From Prinia subflava (Eukaryota; Chordata; Aves; Passeriformes; Cisticolidae): 64,000 bases of DNA. The notes under the pieces are model-generated. The model searched no databases and was not told where the DNA came from. It was given only the letters and a program-made list of their open reading frames with translations. This document shows, one piece after another, positions 1 to 12,839 of this stretch. Within the stretch, counting starts at the first letter, position 1. Each line of letters begins with the position of its first letter. The stretch spans positions 9,184,501 through 9,248,500 of the forward strand of contig NC_086259.1 in the NCBI RefSeq assembly GCF_021018805.1. The letters run 5' to 3'. The position numbers were made by a program, and so were the translations under genes.

Positions 1-3000
1 ACATGAAGTTGAATGAGTAAAAAGAAATCAGGTTCAGAAAATGGAAAACTTGTCATCTTAGAATAACTGTAAAAGTAACCATGTCATTCTGTGGCATGTG
101 GAATATTTAAATGGAGGCAACCCCCCCCCCCCCCATTAGTTAATTCTGTATTCTTTACTACCTCCACCCTTCTTTGGATCTACTTGGATGATTTCCATGG
201 CCAGTATGATGCCCCAGTCCCCATCTCCATAACAAACAACGGGCAAACAGGATCCAGCAGCAGCTTCCAGTTAGGAGCTGTTCTCTTTCCTGTCTTTCTT
301 TAGCCATGTCTCCCAAGGCAAGGAAAAAAAAAAAGTTAAGGTATTATAACATTTATAAAAGTTCTCTTACACATTCTTTATTATCACTGGACCTCAGGGA
401 CCATGTGACAACAATATTTCCTGCAGGGGTTCAATGCATGGTAGATCTTTGAGTTAGCTTGAGTTATTTCACTGGAGTTTCTCCTACCATCCATCCTCTG
501 CTGGTGGGTTTTCTGTGTCCCTTGGTAAATCTGCCCAGAGCAGAAGACAAGGTGGCTCCAAGACTCAGAGGTTGTGAGAACTGATAAATTGTGCCAAGTA
601 CATGTTCCTGTCCGGAAGGCAGATAAAAATGATAAAAATGGAAATAGCTGAAGGAAAATTAAAAATAGCCAGCCTTTGAGGGTTTTCAAGGGAGCAAACT
701 CCTTAGGACCAGGTGGAATTTCTGAAAGAATTATTTAAACATCTCACTGGGACAAAGTGTCTTTTTGTGAAAAGGAAGGCAGAGCCACAAAAATATATCA
801 AGGATTTGAGATCTTTTCTTTCTTCTGTCTTCAGCTGGTGTCACTGGTGTCTCCTCCTTGCTCTTTAGGCTCCACCATGTTTGCCCATCTGTCACCCCTT
901 TGAGATACTTTCAGAAGTGTCTTGTTTACATTAGAAATGTTCTCTCTCTCTTGGTGATGGGAACTTTGGGCTCTTTACTCTAGCTGAGGTTTTTTATAAA
1001 CTACTTTTGTCTCTCTTGGATGACCTCTGAGACTAGCCCAAGCTGATGAAGGCTTCCACAACCTTCCAGAATTTCACAGTCTCCTGTGTACACATACCTA
1101 CATACACTTTTTGTGTTAGAATTATTTCTGAAATTGTGAGATCATGACATTCATGTGCAAGATAATATGGCTCTTCTGTACATCCCCTGGCTCTCTTCAG
1201 CACCTATCTAACCTGTTCGATGTTTCTGATGTCCTGTGGCCATATTTCCAAGTATTTCAAAGCACATAAACCTCTTTTTCTGAATGCTGTGAGGATTTAT
1301 CTTCCTAGTGGAATATGGTTACAGCACTCAGTTTCCACATAGTAAGGTTGATTTAATTATATTTTCAAGAAAAAAGTTAGTCCTTTCAGCTCTTCAGTCC
1401 GCGATCTGCTCTTATGACTAAGGAATTAACTTGTTTGCTAGCTCCCTAGTCTGGATGTTAAAACTCATAAGAAACAATTGCTTTGATTCTGGTTTTGCAT
1501 ACCCTTTGTTCTTGGCTGTATCTATATATGTAACAAGAGTTCAATGGTAATGTCATCTTTCCCTCAAAGAAGTGCAGTGTCTTTCCTTATTCTGAATCAC
1601 ATTGACCAAAGCTACGCTTTGTGTGCAACGTCAGAAAAAAAGACTTTTCTCCAGAAAAGTCACACAGTCCTAATGACCTGAAAGATACTTTGGCCCAAAA
1701 GTTCATACATCTTTTAACAAAACAAACGCATTTTTTAAATCTACTTTTCCTATTCCTACTTCAAAGAGAGCTGAAAGCTGTCCTTTTTTGTAGCAAAGAA
1801 AATAAATTTTGTGTTTACCTACTTTAAAAGGAGCAAGCAATTGCCATCATCATTAAAATCCCTGAAGTGATTCCTTGGGTTTGAGGCCTGAAGTTACACT
1901 TATTCCCAAGAGTGGGTAAAAGTACAGGAAATCTTTTTTGTCCTATTCCATTGTGGTGGTCACTTTCCCTGCCTGAGCTCTGTGTTTCAGCTGTGTGAAC
2001 TTGGGATCTAATTTTGTTTGCCCGTGTCTGCCTGGTTTGTAAACCAAGTCACACAAGGCAGAGCTGCCTGATCCAAGGTGTTCCTAAAGCACTGCAGCAG
2101 GATGCAAGTCTGGGTTAAGTATCCTAGATGCCAACAACTATTATTAAATATAATCATGAATACAAGATATCAATTAGTAGTTCGTATTTTGCTAACTCTG
2201 TAGAATGGGAAGCTCTTTCCTCAGAAGTGCTTAGATATTGTGAGAACTGCAGGATGAGACTTCATTATTTTGGCTGTGTTTAGTGCAGGCTAAATGCAGG
2301 TCAAGCTCTGTTAGGACTGTTGAGTTATTGAACTCATCCTCCATAGCAAACATCCCCTATGAAGTAGTAACATTGCTTTGGTACAGTTGACTTAAATTAA
2401 TTATGACTGTTCTACTCAGCTGAATGTCATGAAAGTATTTTTCTTAAAATGCCCACACTGGGAGAGTTCCTTACTCTTTGCTAAAGCAAAGATACATTAA
2501 CTGGACTATTTTATTTTGAAGTTCTTTATGTGATTTGAACTAAGGTAAATTATTTTGAAGTAGAAAACTATAATCCAAAATAAACAAAATTTAATTGCCT
2601 CTTTGTTTTGACTGCTGCTGAAGGAGTAAAGTCCAGTTAACATAATGGGGATAGTGGTTGCATTACAGTATGTGAGTGACCGTGGAGTTATTCCATTGAA
2701 AGCCACGGAACCCTGATAAAATGTAGATGTGAGTGCTGGAGCAGTAGCCAAGCAATGAGGAAGTTAAGTGGATGAGACGGTTGGAATGGAAATGGAAATC
2801 ATTAAAAGTAGGTGTCAGGGTTTTGACATGTGACTATGACTTCGGCAGTTTTGCAACTGATATTGAAAAAAAGGAGAGAAAAAAAGAAACATCCTATTAA
2901 AAAGAAAAGTTTTCAAACTTTGCAGACAAAAAAAATATAAGCCGTTCAAACAAAGCACTGAAAACACTGTTACATTTCCATATGTTGTACTTTTTTAACA

Positions 3001-5150
3001 GCTGCAGTTTATAGTGACTTACCGATGGAGCGGCAGTAGAACATCTGCACTGACCAGCTGGGGGTGCCTGGAGCCCAGCAGCAATCATTCTGCCTCCCAT
3101 TGCCCCAGCAGAGCTGGAGCCTGGGGGCTTGGGGGCCCTGTCTGATGAGTGAATGAGATGGATGCTTAATTCTTTCTTCTTCTATTCTCTCTCTCCTTGC
3201 TCTCTGTACATACCTCGCTGTGTATCTTACAGAAATTCTGAGTCATTAGTGGACTGCCTGCTGTAGAGATCTCTGGGCTTTACACAACCTGGCAGTCTGT
3301 CACTGGAAAGGAGATCTAAATCAAATCACAGGAGAGAAGAAAAATTTCTCTTGTGAGAGCTGTCACCTGGCTTTTAAAGATGGCTACGATTTTAAGGAGA
3401 AAAAGTATTAGGAAAGAATATATTTCCATAATCGCCAAACTTTGTCTAGTTAGAAATATTTTATCATTGTACAGGGAGTTTTCATTTGTCTCCCTGGTCT
3501 TTGTGACCTCATATGCATTTTTGTCCCTCACCTCCCAGCGTGTATAGCAATCTCAATCCAGCCTGTGCATGGGAGACAGTGGCCCCTGACTAACCCCTAG
3601 GAACAACTTCTGGAATGAAATAATGCTATGTTGGTATCAATTATAAATGTTGTAAATATGCATCTGTTTCCAGTGAGTCTTGAGTTTTCTAGAATACATG
3701 GAGTTGTGGCTCTGATAGCACCAGAGCTGTGGTGTATACTCTGTATGCCATTTACATATAATTAATAAAAAAGGACTTATAATTCTCTTGATACTGCAGC
3801 TGGACTGCAGTAAAGGCTTGAATTATATCTCTACTGTGGTGAAATGCATTTGATTCTGTGTAAGAAATGTGGCTAATACCATATCTACACCTGATCATTG
3901 CAAATGTACAATTCTTCTTGTGACTTTGTCTCACCACATTAAAATGACCGTAATTTCTTTTTTTCCTTTGTCCCTCATGTGAAGGCAAAAAAGAGGACAA
4001 AGAAACCCCCAAGGCTCTGGTGCCAGGCTGTACTGCCAGAAGCCCCACTGGCACCAGACAGAGTGAGCACCTAACTCAATTTCCTGCACTTCTGGCAAAT
4101 CAAATTTGGTATTAACTGCAGTACATTTTTCTTAATATGAAAATGCTTTTAGCAGCTTGATTAGGAGTTTGTCTTTCACAGTGCGGTGTTTACATCACTG
4201 TCAAGTGATATCTGAAATAATTCCAGTGGTGAATATTTTCTATGTAATAAATACTTGACTTCCACAAATTTCACTTGCTTTCTTGGATTGCTAGCTGAAG
4301 GACATTTCCAATCTGAGGTGCTTCATTGCAAAATTGAAATCTTGTCTTCCTTTGCACAAATCAGGCTTTAAAAGGTGGAGGAAATGAAAACTTGAGCATG
4401 ACAGCAATTCCACCCAAGCCATGATTAACGTGCTGGGATGGATTCTCAGCTGTGCTGAGTTTGGCCTTGGTGAAGCTGAGCAGAGCCAGGGGGAGCAGTG
4501 GCACAGAGCCACCTTTCCAGTCCTTTGATCGTGGGCCAGGCAGGGCAGGACTGGCTGTCTGCATGCTTTAAAGCAACCCAAGAGGTGTTTTACACTCTGC
4601 AGTCATGGAGGGGATGTAGGGGCTGCAAACCCCCAGAGCTACCCCAGCCCCTCCTCAGTGCTATCCTGGGCACTGCTCTCCTCTGCTCCCCAGCCTTGCT
4701 TGTAACCCTAGCATTTGTCACCAGGAATCTTTTACAGTTGCTGCTTTTAGAAGTAAAAGAGCAGTCAAAGTCAGAGAAAAAAGTGTTGCCTGTTACATTT
4801 ACACATAGAAGGAAATATCTCTTTAACCAACACATTTATCTTATTTTGGAACAAACCCATTTTTAATTATTCAATGATTTCAATGATTCTTTATTTCAAT
4901 GTCTAAATCCATTCTGTTAAGTGTTGCTATTAATCCTGAATATTTTATTTTTGGAATTTATATTTACCATTACATATATTTGAGAAAATTAAATTTGCAT
5001 TTTTAAAAACATTTGCATATAGGAAAAGCAGTTCCTGGATTAGGATGAAACCCTTCTATTTTGGTGTAAAAATGTTTCTTTTTTTTCTTAAATCTATAAA
5101 ATGTTACTTCTCTGGCAGGACTTTATTTTGTGGTGGTGCTTGTGGTTTGG
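1..5150. other. Unique non-coding DNA, no gene seen
   Basis: This stretch is AT-rich and holds no open frame with recognisable protein features; all frames are short and begin at arbitrary ATGs. The only low-complexity feature I note is the C14 tract listed separately. A moderately GC-rich patch lies at about 4.4-4.7 kb, without CpG clustering. No CR1 or LTR homology is visible to me, though strongly decayed repeats could be missed by eye. Confidence 0.6.
121..134. repeat. (C)14 homopolymer
   Basis: Fourteen consecutive C residues follow AGGCAA and precede ATTAGTT. A G/C mononucleotide run this long stands out in otherwise AT-rich DNA. Such runs are unstable and prone to length error in sequencing. 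Confidence 0.95.
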
Positions 5151-5198
5151 TTTTTTTTTTTTTTTTTTTTTTTTTATTCTGAGAAAATAGTCTTTATT
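5151..5198 (-). repeat. Poly-A tail-like tract with AATAAA, possible 3' end of a retrocopy
   Basis: On the plus strand there are 25 T residues (5151-5175). Read on the minus strand, an AATAAA hexamer (plus-strand 5193-5198) lies 17 nt upstream of an A25 tract, the spacing of a normal polyadenylation signal and cleavage site. This is how a reverse-transcribed mRNA or polyadenylated short element would look. The body, which would lie rightward of 5199, has no coding frame that I recognise, and I found no convincing target-site duplication flanking it. A simple T tract beside a chance hexamer is the main alternative. Confidence 0.4.
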
Positions 5199-5414
5199 AG
5201 TCATATTTGTAGATTACATACTCATGAACTGGTTTAGATTAATGTGTTTATCACAAAGATATCCTGTAGACTATTTGACTGTTGTGATCCAATTTTCTGG
5301 GTTTAAAATTTACAAAATATTCCATTAAAATCTCTATTTTCAAAGATAAGAGCTATTTAAAATGGAAGGCTTGCTACTCGCTGCTACTGGTGTGCTCTTT
5401 GAACTAGGTTGTCT

Positions 5415-5535
5415 AAATTTTTCCCTTTGGATGAGACCTTTATGGAAGAAGGGACAGATGATCCTGTGTATCTGCCCAGTGTGTGGTTTCTGAAACATCT
5501 GGTGCTGGCTCTGCTGGAGACAGAGGAGAGTGGGA
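5415..5535 (+). mobile_element. Very old CR1-like LINE 3' fragment
   Basis: The plus strand contains a diverged version of the 3' untranslated region common to old sauropsid CR1-type LINEs. The order is a CCCTTTGGA-type stretch, then GATGATCCTGTGTATCTGCC, then a GGTTTCT block, then CATCTGGTGCTGGC followed by CTGGAGACAGAG. In the family this reads as a pyrimidine-rich stretch, an AGATTATCCC-like motif, and a CATCTGG..GGCCACTG..GAGACAGG block. The match is recalled by eye, the ends are uncertain, and the terminal tail is not preserved. Confidence 0.5.
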
Positions 5536-5539
5536 CAGG

Positions 5540-8500
5540 GAAGAGGGGGAGGAAGCATTCTTCTGGAAAAACTGCTTTTTCTGTTGTTTATTTTAAAATC
5601 TTATCCTGAACATCTTCGGATTGTTCTAGTTTTGAAAGCTCTGGCTTTCTCTCCAGTTTACAACTGAGTTTTTCTGTCCTTATACATGTCAAGCATAAAA
5701 ACAACACAAGAAGTGAGAGCTCTGTGATACAACATTCCTGAAATAATATTGTTCAGTCATCAAGCCAGCAAAGTCTGCATCTTAGTATTAATCTGTGCTT
5801 AACTTTCACTTTTGTAAATTCTGGCTGTATTACCTTTACCTGTGGCTATACTGTTCCATTATTTGTTAAAGCTCACTGAAGGATAAATATATCTCAGCTT
5901 TGAGACTAAAAAAAAAAAATTAATATAAACATTTGATTCAATTATTTCTAAATATTTGTTCAACTTTAATATTTTGTTAATTATTTTCAAAGTTTTGCAG
6001 CTTTTCGGATTTTTTTTTTTTTTTATATACAAGTAAGTACATTTTATAAAAAGCTTTTATGCTACCAGATGCCACCAGGACACCTTTACAAAGGTGTGTG
6101 CAGTTGTGCAGTGCCTGCAGCAAGGCTCCTCTGTCAGGAGGTGTGACTGCCTGGCTGCCCTGGGTGGGGATGCACAGCCCAAAACTCTGGCCCAGGGGAT
6201 ATTTCTGTGCTCTCCCACCCCAGACTGCATCAGTAATGGCCTGGTATTGTTTCTCTTGGCTGGAAGCACTAGGAAACAGTGAGCGTAGTTCAGGTCTTTG
6301 AAATCTCTGCATCTTAATTCTGCTGGAAAAAGCTATGTGCTTCCTTAATTCTTTTCAACCTCTAGGTCTGAAAGGATGAACTTAATGAAAAAAATAAAAT
6401 AATAAAAAAACCTCTCCCCCAAAGTACCAAATATATGAAAGTTGTGTGATGCAGAGGTGCTACTAGTGCATCAAATGTGGCAGGAACCAAGATCCATTCA
6501 GATAAAGGTAGATAATTTACTGCTGGAGAAAATGTTTATAAATTAAATTCTCATCTGTTCCTTCCTAATTGGTCCAGTTTTAGGGGGGGACAGTTTATAA
6601 CTGGAAGTTTGGAAAGGAAAAGCAGCACAGCTATAGGGATGTGTGGATAAAAGCTGGACTGGATAGGGAAATTTATAGAAGACTGACACCCAGCAAGCAA
6701 CATTCTGGAGGGACAAGATGGGCTTCAAAGGGAGAGCAAAGGCTGGGGACAGGCAGGAGGGACTTTTAACTGGACTTTAATCCTCTAACCAATGACACAG
6801 GAGCTCCATGCTAACCAGTCCTGACCCAAGTTTAGCTTGAGCCTTTTCCTCTCTTCCTCCGTAGAGAAAATAGCTTTTGTTCATTGTTAAGAAGAAAATG
6901 TCAGAGTGTGCTCACAAGGGAGCAACATCCACTGCATGACTGGAAGCCCTTTCATGCTTTTCCTTCTCTATTTCCATCTCTGTTTTAGGAATATTTTCTC
7001 CTTTGTGACACTTCGCAACTCTCATTGATCACAGTGGACCAAAATCACTCCTCTGATTTTTTTTTATCAGCTTCCAGTGGGAAACCATGAAGGGTCTAAT
7101 TCTGATCTCACAATTTGAGGATACTTGGTACTTGTATGTATGAAGACCTTAGAAAAATTACTTCTCATAGTAGTGGAAAGGCTGACCTAGAATATTTCCA
7201 AAGGAAAGTCTTTTCTGTGAAATATTAAGTTAACAAGGTGTGTTAAACTCATGTGTCACACTTTGAAAGCTTGAGAGTTTAGAAGTGGGAAGCTCTCTAA
7301 ATTCACAAAAAAGATGAAAAAGTTGAGAAACAGAGGGAAAAGAGAGGAAGGACAATGTAAGGCAGCTTTTCATAGCCCTCTGTGACCAAGGCAGGCTCAG
7401 AAAGTTACAGCCTGTCAGATTGAAAGGATCAGTTGGCAGCTATTTTACTCAGGTGAGTAAGATTTCAAAAATGGGAAAGACAAGGGCTTCACATTAAAGG
7501 TTTCTGAAGCTTTCCTAGAGCTCCTCTTCAATCAGGTATATTCTTGCACATAAACCAAAATGGCTTGTAGTCTCTTAAAAGTTTTCTCTAACACATCTTT
7601 TTAGAACTCTTTAACTCCAAATTGTAAATCTAGACATATCTTTAAAATGTAAAATTGATTCACAAACAAGTAGTTGTGTGCTACTTGGAAAATTTCATGT
7701 GCTATAAAAACATAATTTGTCTCTGAGCAAATTCCAAAGCCATGTGAATCTTGGACAGCAGCATAAATTTTGCTTTTGCACCACTATTTTATTTGTTAAT
7801 TATTGCACATGCAAGCACTTGGGCGAGCGCCTTAGAGAATAAGAACAGGTATATTACAGTGGGAAATAAATACAAGCCTCAAGCCACACTTGCTCATGGG
7901 CAGGGTGGCACTGCTTTTTCCTGCCCCAGCATGGGCACAAGCTGCTCAGCAGTGTCCCTGCTCTGAGCATCCTCCCTGGCACAGGAAGGTGCTGCTCCCC
8001 TGACCAAACACCCCCTTCTCTGTCCTTTATGGGAGCCAGGGCATCAGGGCCACACTGAGATGAGAGGATCAGCCAAATGCTATTGTCATCCCTGAGCACT
8101 GAAAATTAATGATACTTTAAATAAATAAAATTACAACTTTATTTTCTGGTTTGTGGGCTTGTAGGGTATGTTTGAGTGACTTTTCCCAGAAACCACAAAG
8201 GGTAGAAACTTTCCTCCTTTTGTGATTCTCGTGTTAGTAACGGGCTCCAGATGTTTTAACTGTAAGAAAAGAAGTACTGGGAGAGTTGTAACTATATCAT
8301 TCATGTAGCAGCATTGGGAAGAGCAATCTGAAGAGGCTGCTACTCATTCCTTCTCCAAGAGGCAACACTGAAGGCAATTAGGTGTAGCTGAGCAGTAAAT
8401 ATTTGAGAAGTAAAATGTGGCCATGGAGAACAATAAAAGATAGTTTGGGGTTTCTCTGGGACCACTACGTACAGGAGGGTCATCAGATTAAACAGGAGCA

Positions 8501-9379
8501 AAAGGAAAGTAAGAATCTCACTTATTTTTCTACTTCAGCATCATGTGCAAAGGTGCTTACAGAGTGCATCTTTGAGAGGCCAAAGTTTACTGTAAAAAGG
8601 AGAAAATTGTTGCTGGAATAATTTGCACATATGAAAAACAGATTCAAACTTTGCATACTCTTTACATGAGATCTGAGGTGCTTTCTCTGCACAAAACCAC
8701 ATGTGGTGGTCTACTACTGACTAATACAGGCTGTACTAATTCATGTGAATAGACATACTTGTAGCAAAATGTTTAAAACACAGAGGTTAAAAAAGATGTC
8801 ATCAGAGTGATGGATTCTGAAGTGAATAATCCCTTTGAGAAAATGTGTCATACCAGATACTCTCCTCTATAAATTGTACTAGTTTGTGGTTTAGAAAAAC
8901 TGTAGGGAAATTGGATGTAGGAGTTGGGTTTGCTTCCATGACTGAGAAATCCTGGCTTAACAGCAAAATTCAATGGAGTATGTGAAAAGTATGAAGAAAT
9001 CAACCCATATCAGGTCATGGTAGGCCCACGGTATTTGTGCATTTAATGCTTCCTTTTGGACCATCTCATCAATATGTCTGGGTTTTATCTGACTGCCACA
9101 CAGATGTTTGAGAACATGCATGAACTAACACACATTGGACTCTGTTAAAGCATTTGGAAAGGTATCAGGATATCAATTATTCCATGCAAACTGCTGAAGT
9201 AAACTGTGCTCAAATGTGAATCCCTTCCAGTGTTCAGGGAGGTGCAGATGTAGGTGTGCTTGAAGAGATTGAGGAGAAACAACAGAATTGAAGCAGTGTT
9301 ATCAGATTGGGTTGGGGTTTAGATTATTTTTCTTTTTGTGAGGGGAGCAAGCCTACATTTCTTGTCAGGGAATTTAGAA
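5540..9379. other. Unique non-coding DNA, no gene seen
   Basis: This interval is AT-rich unique sequence with a T15 run at 6010-6024, an A12 run near 5909-5920 and small GC-richer patches at about 6.06-6.28 kb and 7.88-8.05 kb. Short frames cross these patches on both strands, which is expected where TA-rich stop codons are rarer. I see no domain, splice structure or repeat family. Confidence 0.55.
6010..6024. repeat. (T)15 homopolymer
   Basis: There is a run of fifteen T residues followed by ATATAC. No polyadenylation hexamer lies at the right distance on the minus strand, so there is no retrocopy signature here, unlike the T25 tract at 5151. Confidence 0.9.
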
Positions 9380-9680
9380 ATCTCCCCTGGCCGGGATTCC
9401 CGAGTGCTGTAACCTGCTTTGTGTGCAGAGGAGGTGAAGCAAGGTGAGCATCAGCCGCAGGAGCAGCACCGGGAGCTGCGCCCAGCCCCGGCTGCAGCGG
9501 CTGCCACCTCCCCTGCCCTGGAATCACACCCTGGGAAAAACAATTCCACCCCACAGGATGTGGGGTGCATCATGCACCGGCCCAGAGATGAAAGGGCAGC
9601 CCAGAACCAGCCATTCTGCAGCAGCATCCCCTGGTCAGTCGTCTCTAATGAGAAACACTGAGGAACGCGTTCCCAGCTCT
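9380..9680. other. Short GC-rich, CpG-containing patch
   Basis: GC content rises sharply relative to the flanks, with scattered CpGs (GCCGGG, CAGCCGC, CACCGGG, CTGCGCC, CAGCGG) and a 12-bp palindrome GGAACGCGTTCC at 9662-9673. A 156-codon plus-strand frame (9444-9914) and overlapping frames on both strands result from the low stop-codon density. The frame has no recognisable domain. The patch is too short and too poor in CpG to call a promoter-type CpG island. It could be a small regulatory element or simply GC-richer neutral DNA. Confidence 0.4.
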
Positions 9681-12541
9681 TCTCTAGCTTTGGCCAGCTC
9701 GAAAACCTGCCTAATTGTCTGCATGTGTGTTGTTCCCTTGGAACTCTGTCAGAAAACACTCTGTCTGGCTGGGTTTAAAAGTCAGCTCTCCTCCTGTCAG
9801 CCACATTACTCTAGTTTAGGCTGGAGGTTAAATATAATTGATAATTTAGGCGCATGTTCTACCACAATACACAAACAAAGCCATTTCATCCAGACCAAGA
9901 CCCCACTGGGTTAATGAAATGTCCTTACAATAACAGCTCACCTGTGTGTTTGCTAGCTGAATAATCATTCTTATGATACTGTTTTGAGAATATAGCCTGC
10001 AAATATGTAGGCAGAGTTGACAATTAGTAGCTCTGTAGGTAAAATTATATTTGCCTATTTGTATACTTTCAAACAAAAATTAAAATGTGCATCACTGCTT
10101 TTGGAAGAGAAGATGTATGCTTTGTTCACATCAGTTTTTAAACTTTTCCCACATTTAGAAAAAAATAAGCTTATTTATTGCCACAAATTAAAATGATGAC
10201 TTGTTGTGCCTAGAACAGCAGAACAAGTAGCTTGTTGTAGATTGTTAATATATAAGCTTTAAATTAAAAATAGATTCTGAGAGCTTTTTTGCTTTTGATC
10301 AATTATTTTTGGGTTTTCCAAAGTGAATAAGTGTAATACAAATTTATTTAACTACAGTTCAAACTGGCTGCTCGCCAGTCTGTTTTTATTTGTTTGAACG
10401 CTTAAATGACAAAAGTTAAACAGCAAAAAAGCTTTTGTGCTTTTTCTGTTGCCCATGCTTTTCACATGCACTATAACTTTTTTTTGTCTACTGGGACTAA
10501 AGTTTTGGAGAGGAATAAAACAGTCTATTCCTTGCTATATACTTATAAAAGGAAGCTATATGGAGGCTCTGGATATTTTTGGTAGGCACATGTGGAACAA
10601 ACATGTGTAATTGTATGACTGATCCAGGAGAATGTTTAGCAGTATCTCATGGCATGCCATTTGGGGAACAATCTAAAGTATGAAACAGACTCAAGTGTGG
10701 AAGTGCTGTGGAGCAAAGGAAGTTTCATGTATGAGAATGCCCTCCTAAAATGACCCATGTGCAATTATGCAGACTATTATGTGTATCTCTATAAGGTGCA
10801 AATTTTACTTTTAATCTTGTTCAAGCTGTTACATCCATAAAAACATGGAGACAAAAGTACATTTGTCAGATGTCTCAGGATAATGAAGTGGCTAATACAG
10901 CCCAAGCTTATGGAACACCAGGACTGGGTTGCATACAGCTGTGGCAAGGTGCTGTATTGTCCATCTAGTCACCTTCAGTTGTTCTTTCCTTATAAACTGG
11001 AAATTCTTGAGGTAAATTAAATACCCAAAAGCTGTCTGGGATTTATACAATGTTTATTTTACTTTTACCTTTTTTAGCTTTTTGAAAAACAGTTCCACAA
11101 GGTAAAACTACTTGTTGAAGATACTGCAAGAAAGGGCCTTATGGTTGTGTAACCAGTTCTGCTCATTTATTTTTATTCAGACACTGCATCAGTGCCTCAG
11201 GTGGCTTCTTCATCTCTCAAAGCATCTCAACCCCCGTTGCACCTTGGAGCACCCTTGCAGTGACACAGCATCATGGGCCACCAGGAAAAAGAAGCCTTAC
11301 AAAGTAGCAGCAACCATCTGCTGTGTTTCTGACCCCAGCAAACTGCAACAAGAAAGGGTAAGAGGAAACTAAACTGAGGGGTGGAGAGCTTAAGCAGCAA
11401 GTTCCTGGGGTTGTTTCTGTGCTGTGCAGCAGAGCTGCTCTGTCTGCTGTGATCTATCCATGCAGATATAAAGGAGACATTAATGCTCTGAAGTGCTGTT
11501 ATAAGTTACCTCGTAATGTGTGGCATCACTCAAACTCTTCCATTAGCTTCAGCGGGGTTACTCAGCGAGACAGCCCTGCTGTGCAGAGGGGCATGTAAAA
11601 CCATGTTTGCCTTCTGCAGAGTGCAGCTTTGCAGGTTTCTAAGGAGGGATGTGCCTGCTGGAGTCATGTGTTGGGAGCTGCTGGTTACTCAAGTTCTCTG
11701 TTGTCTCTCCTTTCTCCTGAAACATTGCATAAAGTGCAGTACTGTGATGTCCATTAATAATGGACATGTGGTTAACAAGGCTAGGGAAGGCTCAGTACAG
11801 TTTTACAAAGGGGGCAAGTGAAGCACAAGCCAAATTTTGCCTGATGTACTTTGCTGGCAATTCTAGGAAGAGGAATCATAAGTCTTGACTGTGTCATTTC
11901 AACAAATTGCAAAAGTTGCTACTATGCACTCCTTTCTTTTGTACAATTTTACTGCAACATAGAGGTTACTATAAAGCCTTGCCTGATCTATGGAGATTTG
12001 TAGGAAGAATTTGAAGCTCCAACTAGCATGTCAAGGAAACAAATGAACAATGACTTCTTACAATGATTGAAGGAGACTTACTAAGTCAAAAATGGTAACA
12101 TTTTGAGGACTATAATGTAGTTCTTAATATTATCTAATACTGAAGAGGGCTATTTTGAAGTTTGGTCTTACCTGAGATATTCTGTATATCTACAAGTGTC
12201 CTACATGTTCCTACCATTCCTACACCGGTTTGTGTGTGGGCCCCAGGGGTGAGAAATAATTACATCATAAATATACAAGCTCTTAAGCATTGCTTTAAGA
12301 ACAGAAAGATGTACCGGTTTTGGTGGAAAAAATTGTTTTTTGAGGTAAAAGCAGATTATTTTTGTGGAAAGGGGTATTATAAGATAACAGTTTAACTAAA
12401 TGAAGTTCATGTCCCAAGGCCATGCACAAAATATTTGCAAGTGTCCATTTAAAAAAACAGTCTAAACTCTTCCCTTTGAAATTTACTCCTGAAGTTCCAA
12501 GCAAGCATTCCCCCATTTTTGTGGTGAGTATATTGTGCTGT
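9681..12541. other. Unique non-coding DNA with a conserved-element-like AT-rich block
   Basis: No gene is visible. The block at about 10090-10480 is strongly AT-rich, poor in simple repeats, and dense in homeodomain- and forkhead-like cores (TTAAAT, ATCAATTA, TTTATTTA) interspersed with non-random GC-containing words such as GGCTGCTCGCCAG. The rest, 10.5-12.5 kb, is ordinary unique sequence apart from the dyad at 11747. Confidence 0.4.
11747..11767. repeat. Perfect 10-bp inverted repeat with a 1-nt spacer
   Basis: The arm ATGTCCATTA (11747-11756) is followed by a single A and then its exact reverse complement TAATGGACAT (11758-11767). The two arms place an ATTA core and a TAAT core back to back, the arrangement bound by paired homeodomain dimers. 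A protein-binding role is inference; a chance palindrome of this length is uncommon but not impossible in a 64-kb window. Confidence 0.8.
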
Positions 12542-12561
12542 CATTAACATTGCTGTTAATG
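12542..12561. repeat. Perfect 8-bp inverted repeat, 4-nt loop
   Basis: CATTAACA (12542-12549), loop TTGC, then TGTTAATG (12554-12561). The arms contain the HNF1-like half site GTTAAT in both orientations. Any function is speculative. Confidence 0.75.
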
Positions 12562-12839
12562 GGGATAAGTGGCAATAAGCATGAACACAAATTTGTTTGC
12601 ATCCTTCATTGTAAAGCCACCTTCTTTTTGCTGTAACGTAGGAGACTTACAACTGGGGCCAATAGAGACAGCACCACCATTACACCAACAAAGGTTTGTG
12701 ATTTCCAGAGGGTATTGTTTTCTTGCTCGTGCTTCAAAGAAACCAAGAAGCCTTCTCAGTCCAACTTTGGGCTCAAGATTACTGAGCTTCTCTTTCAGGG
12801 CCAAGCTATGAACTGCTGAAACATAGGGGTTTATCACAG

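Noticed and set aside
9662..9673. 12-bp palindrome GGAACGCGTTCC
   Set aside because: Short palindromes of this size occur by chance in 64 kb, and no known site matches convincingly.
9444..9914. Longest open frame in the window (156 codons, plus strand)
   Set aside because: It lies over a GC-rich, stop-poor patch, other frames are open on both strands, its content is low-complexity Ser/Pro/Leu in the first half, and no domain or splice context is recognisable.
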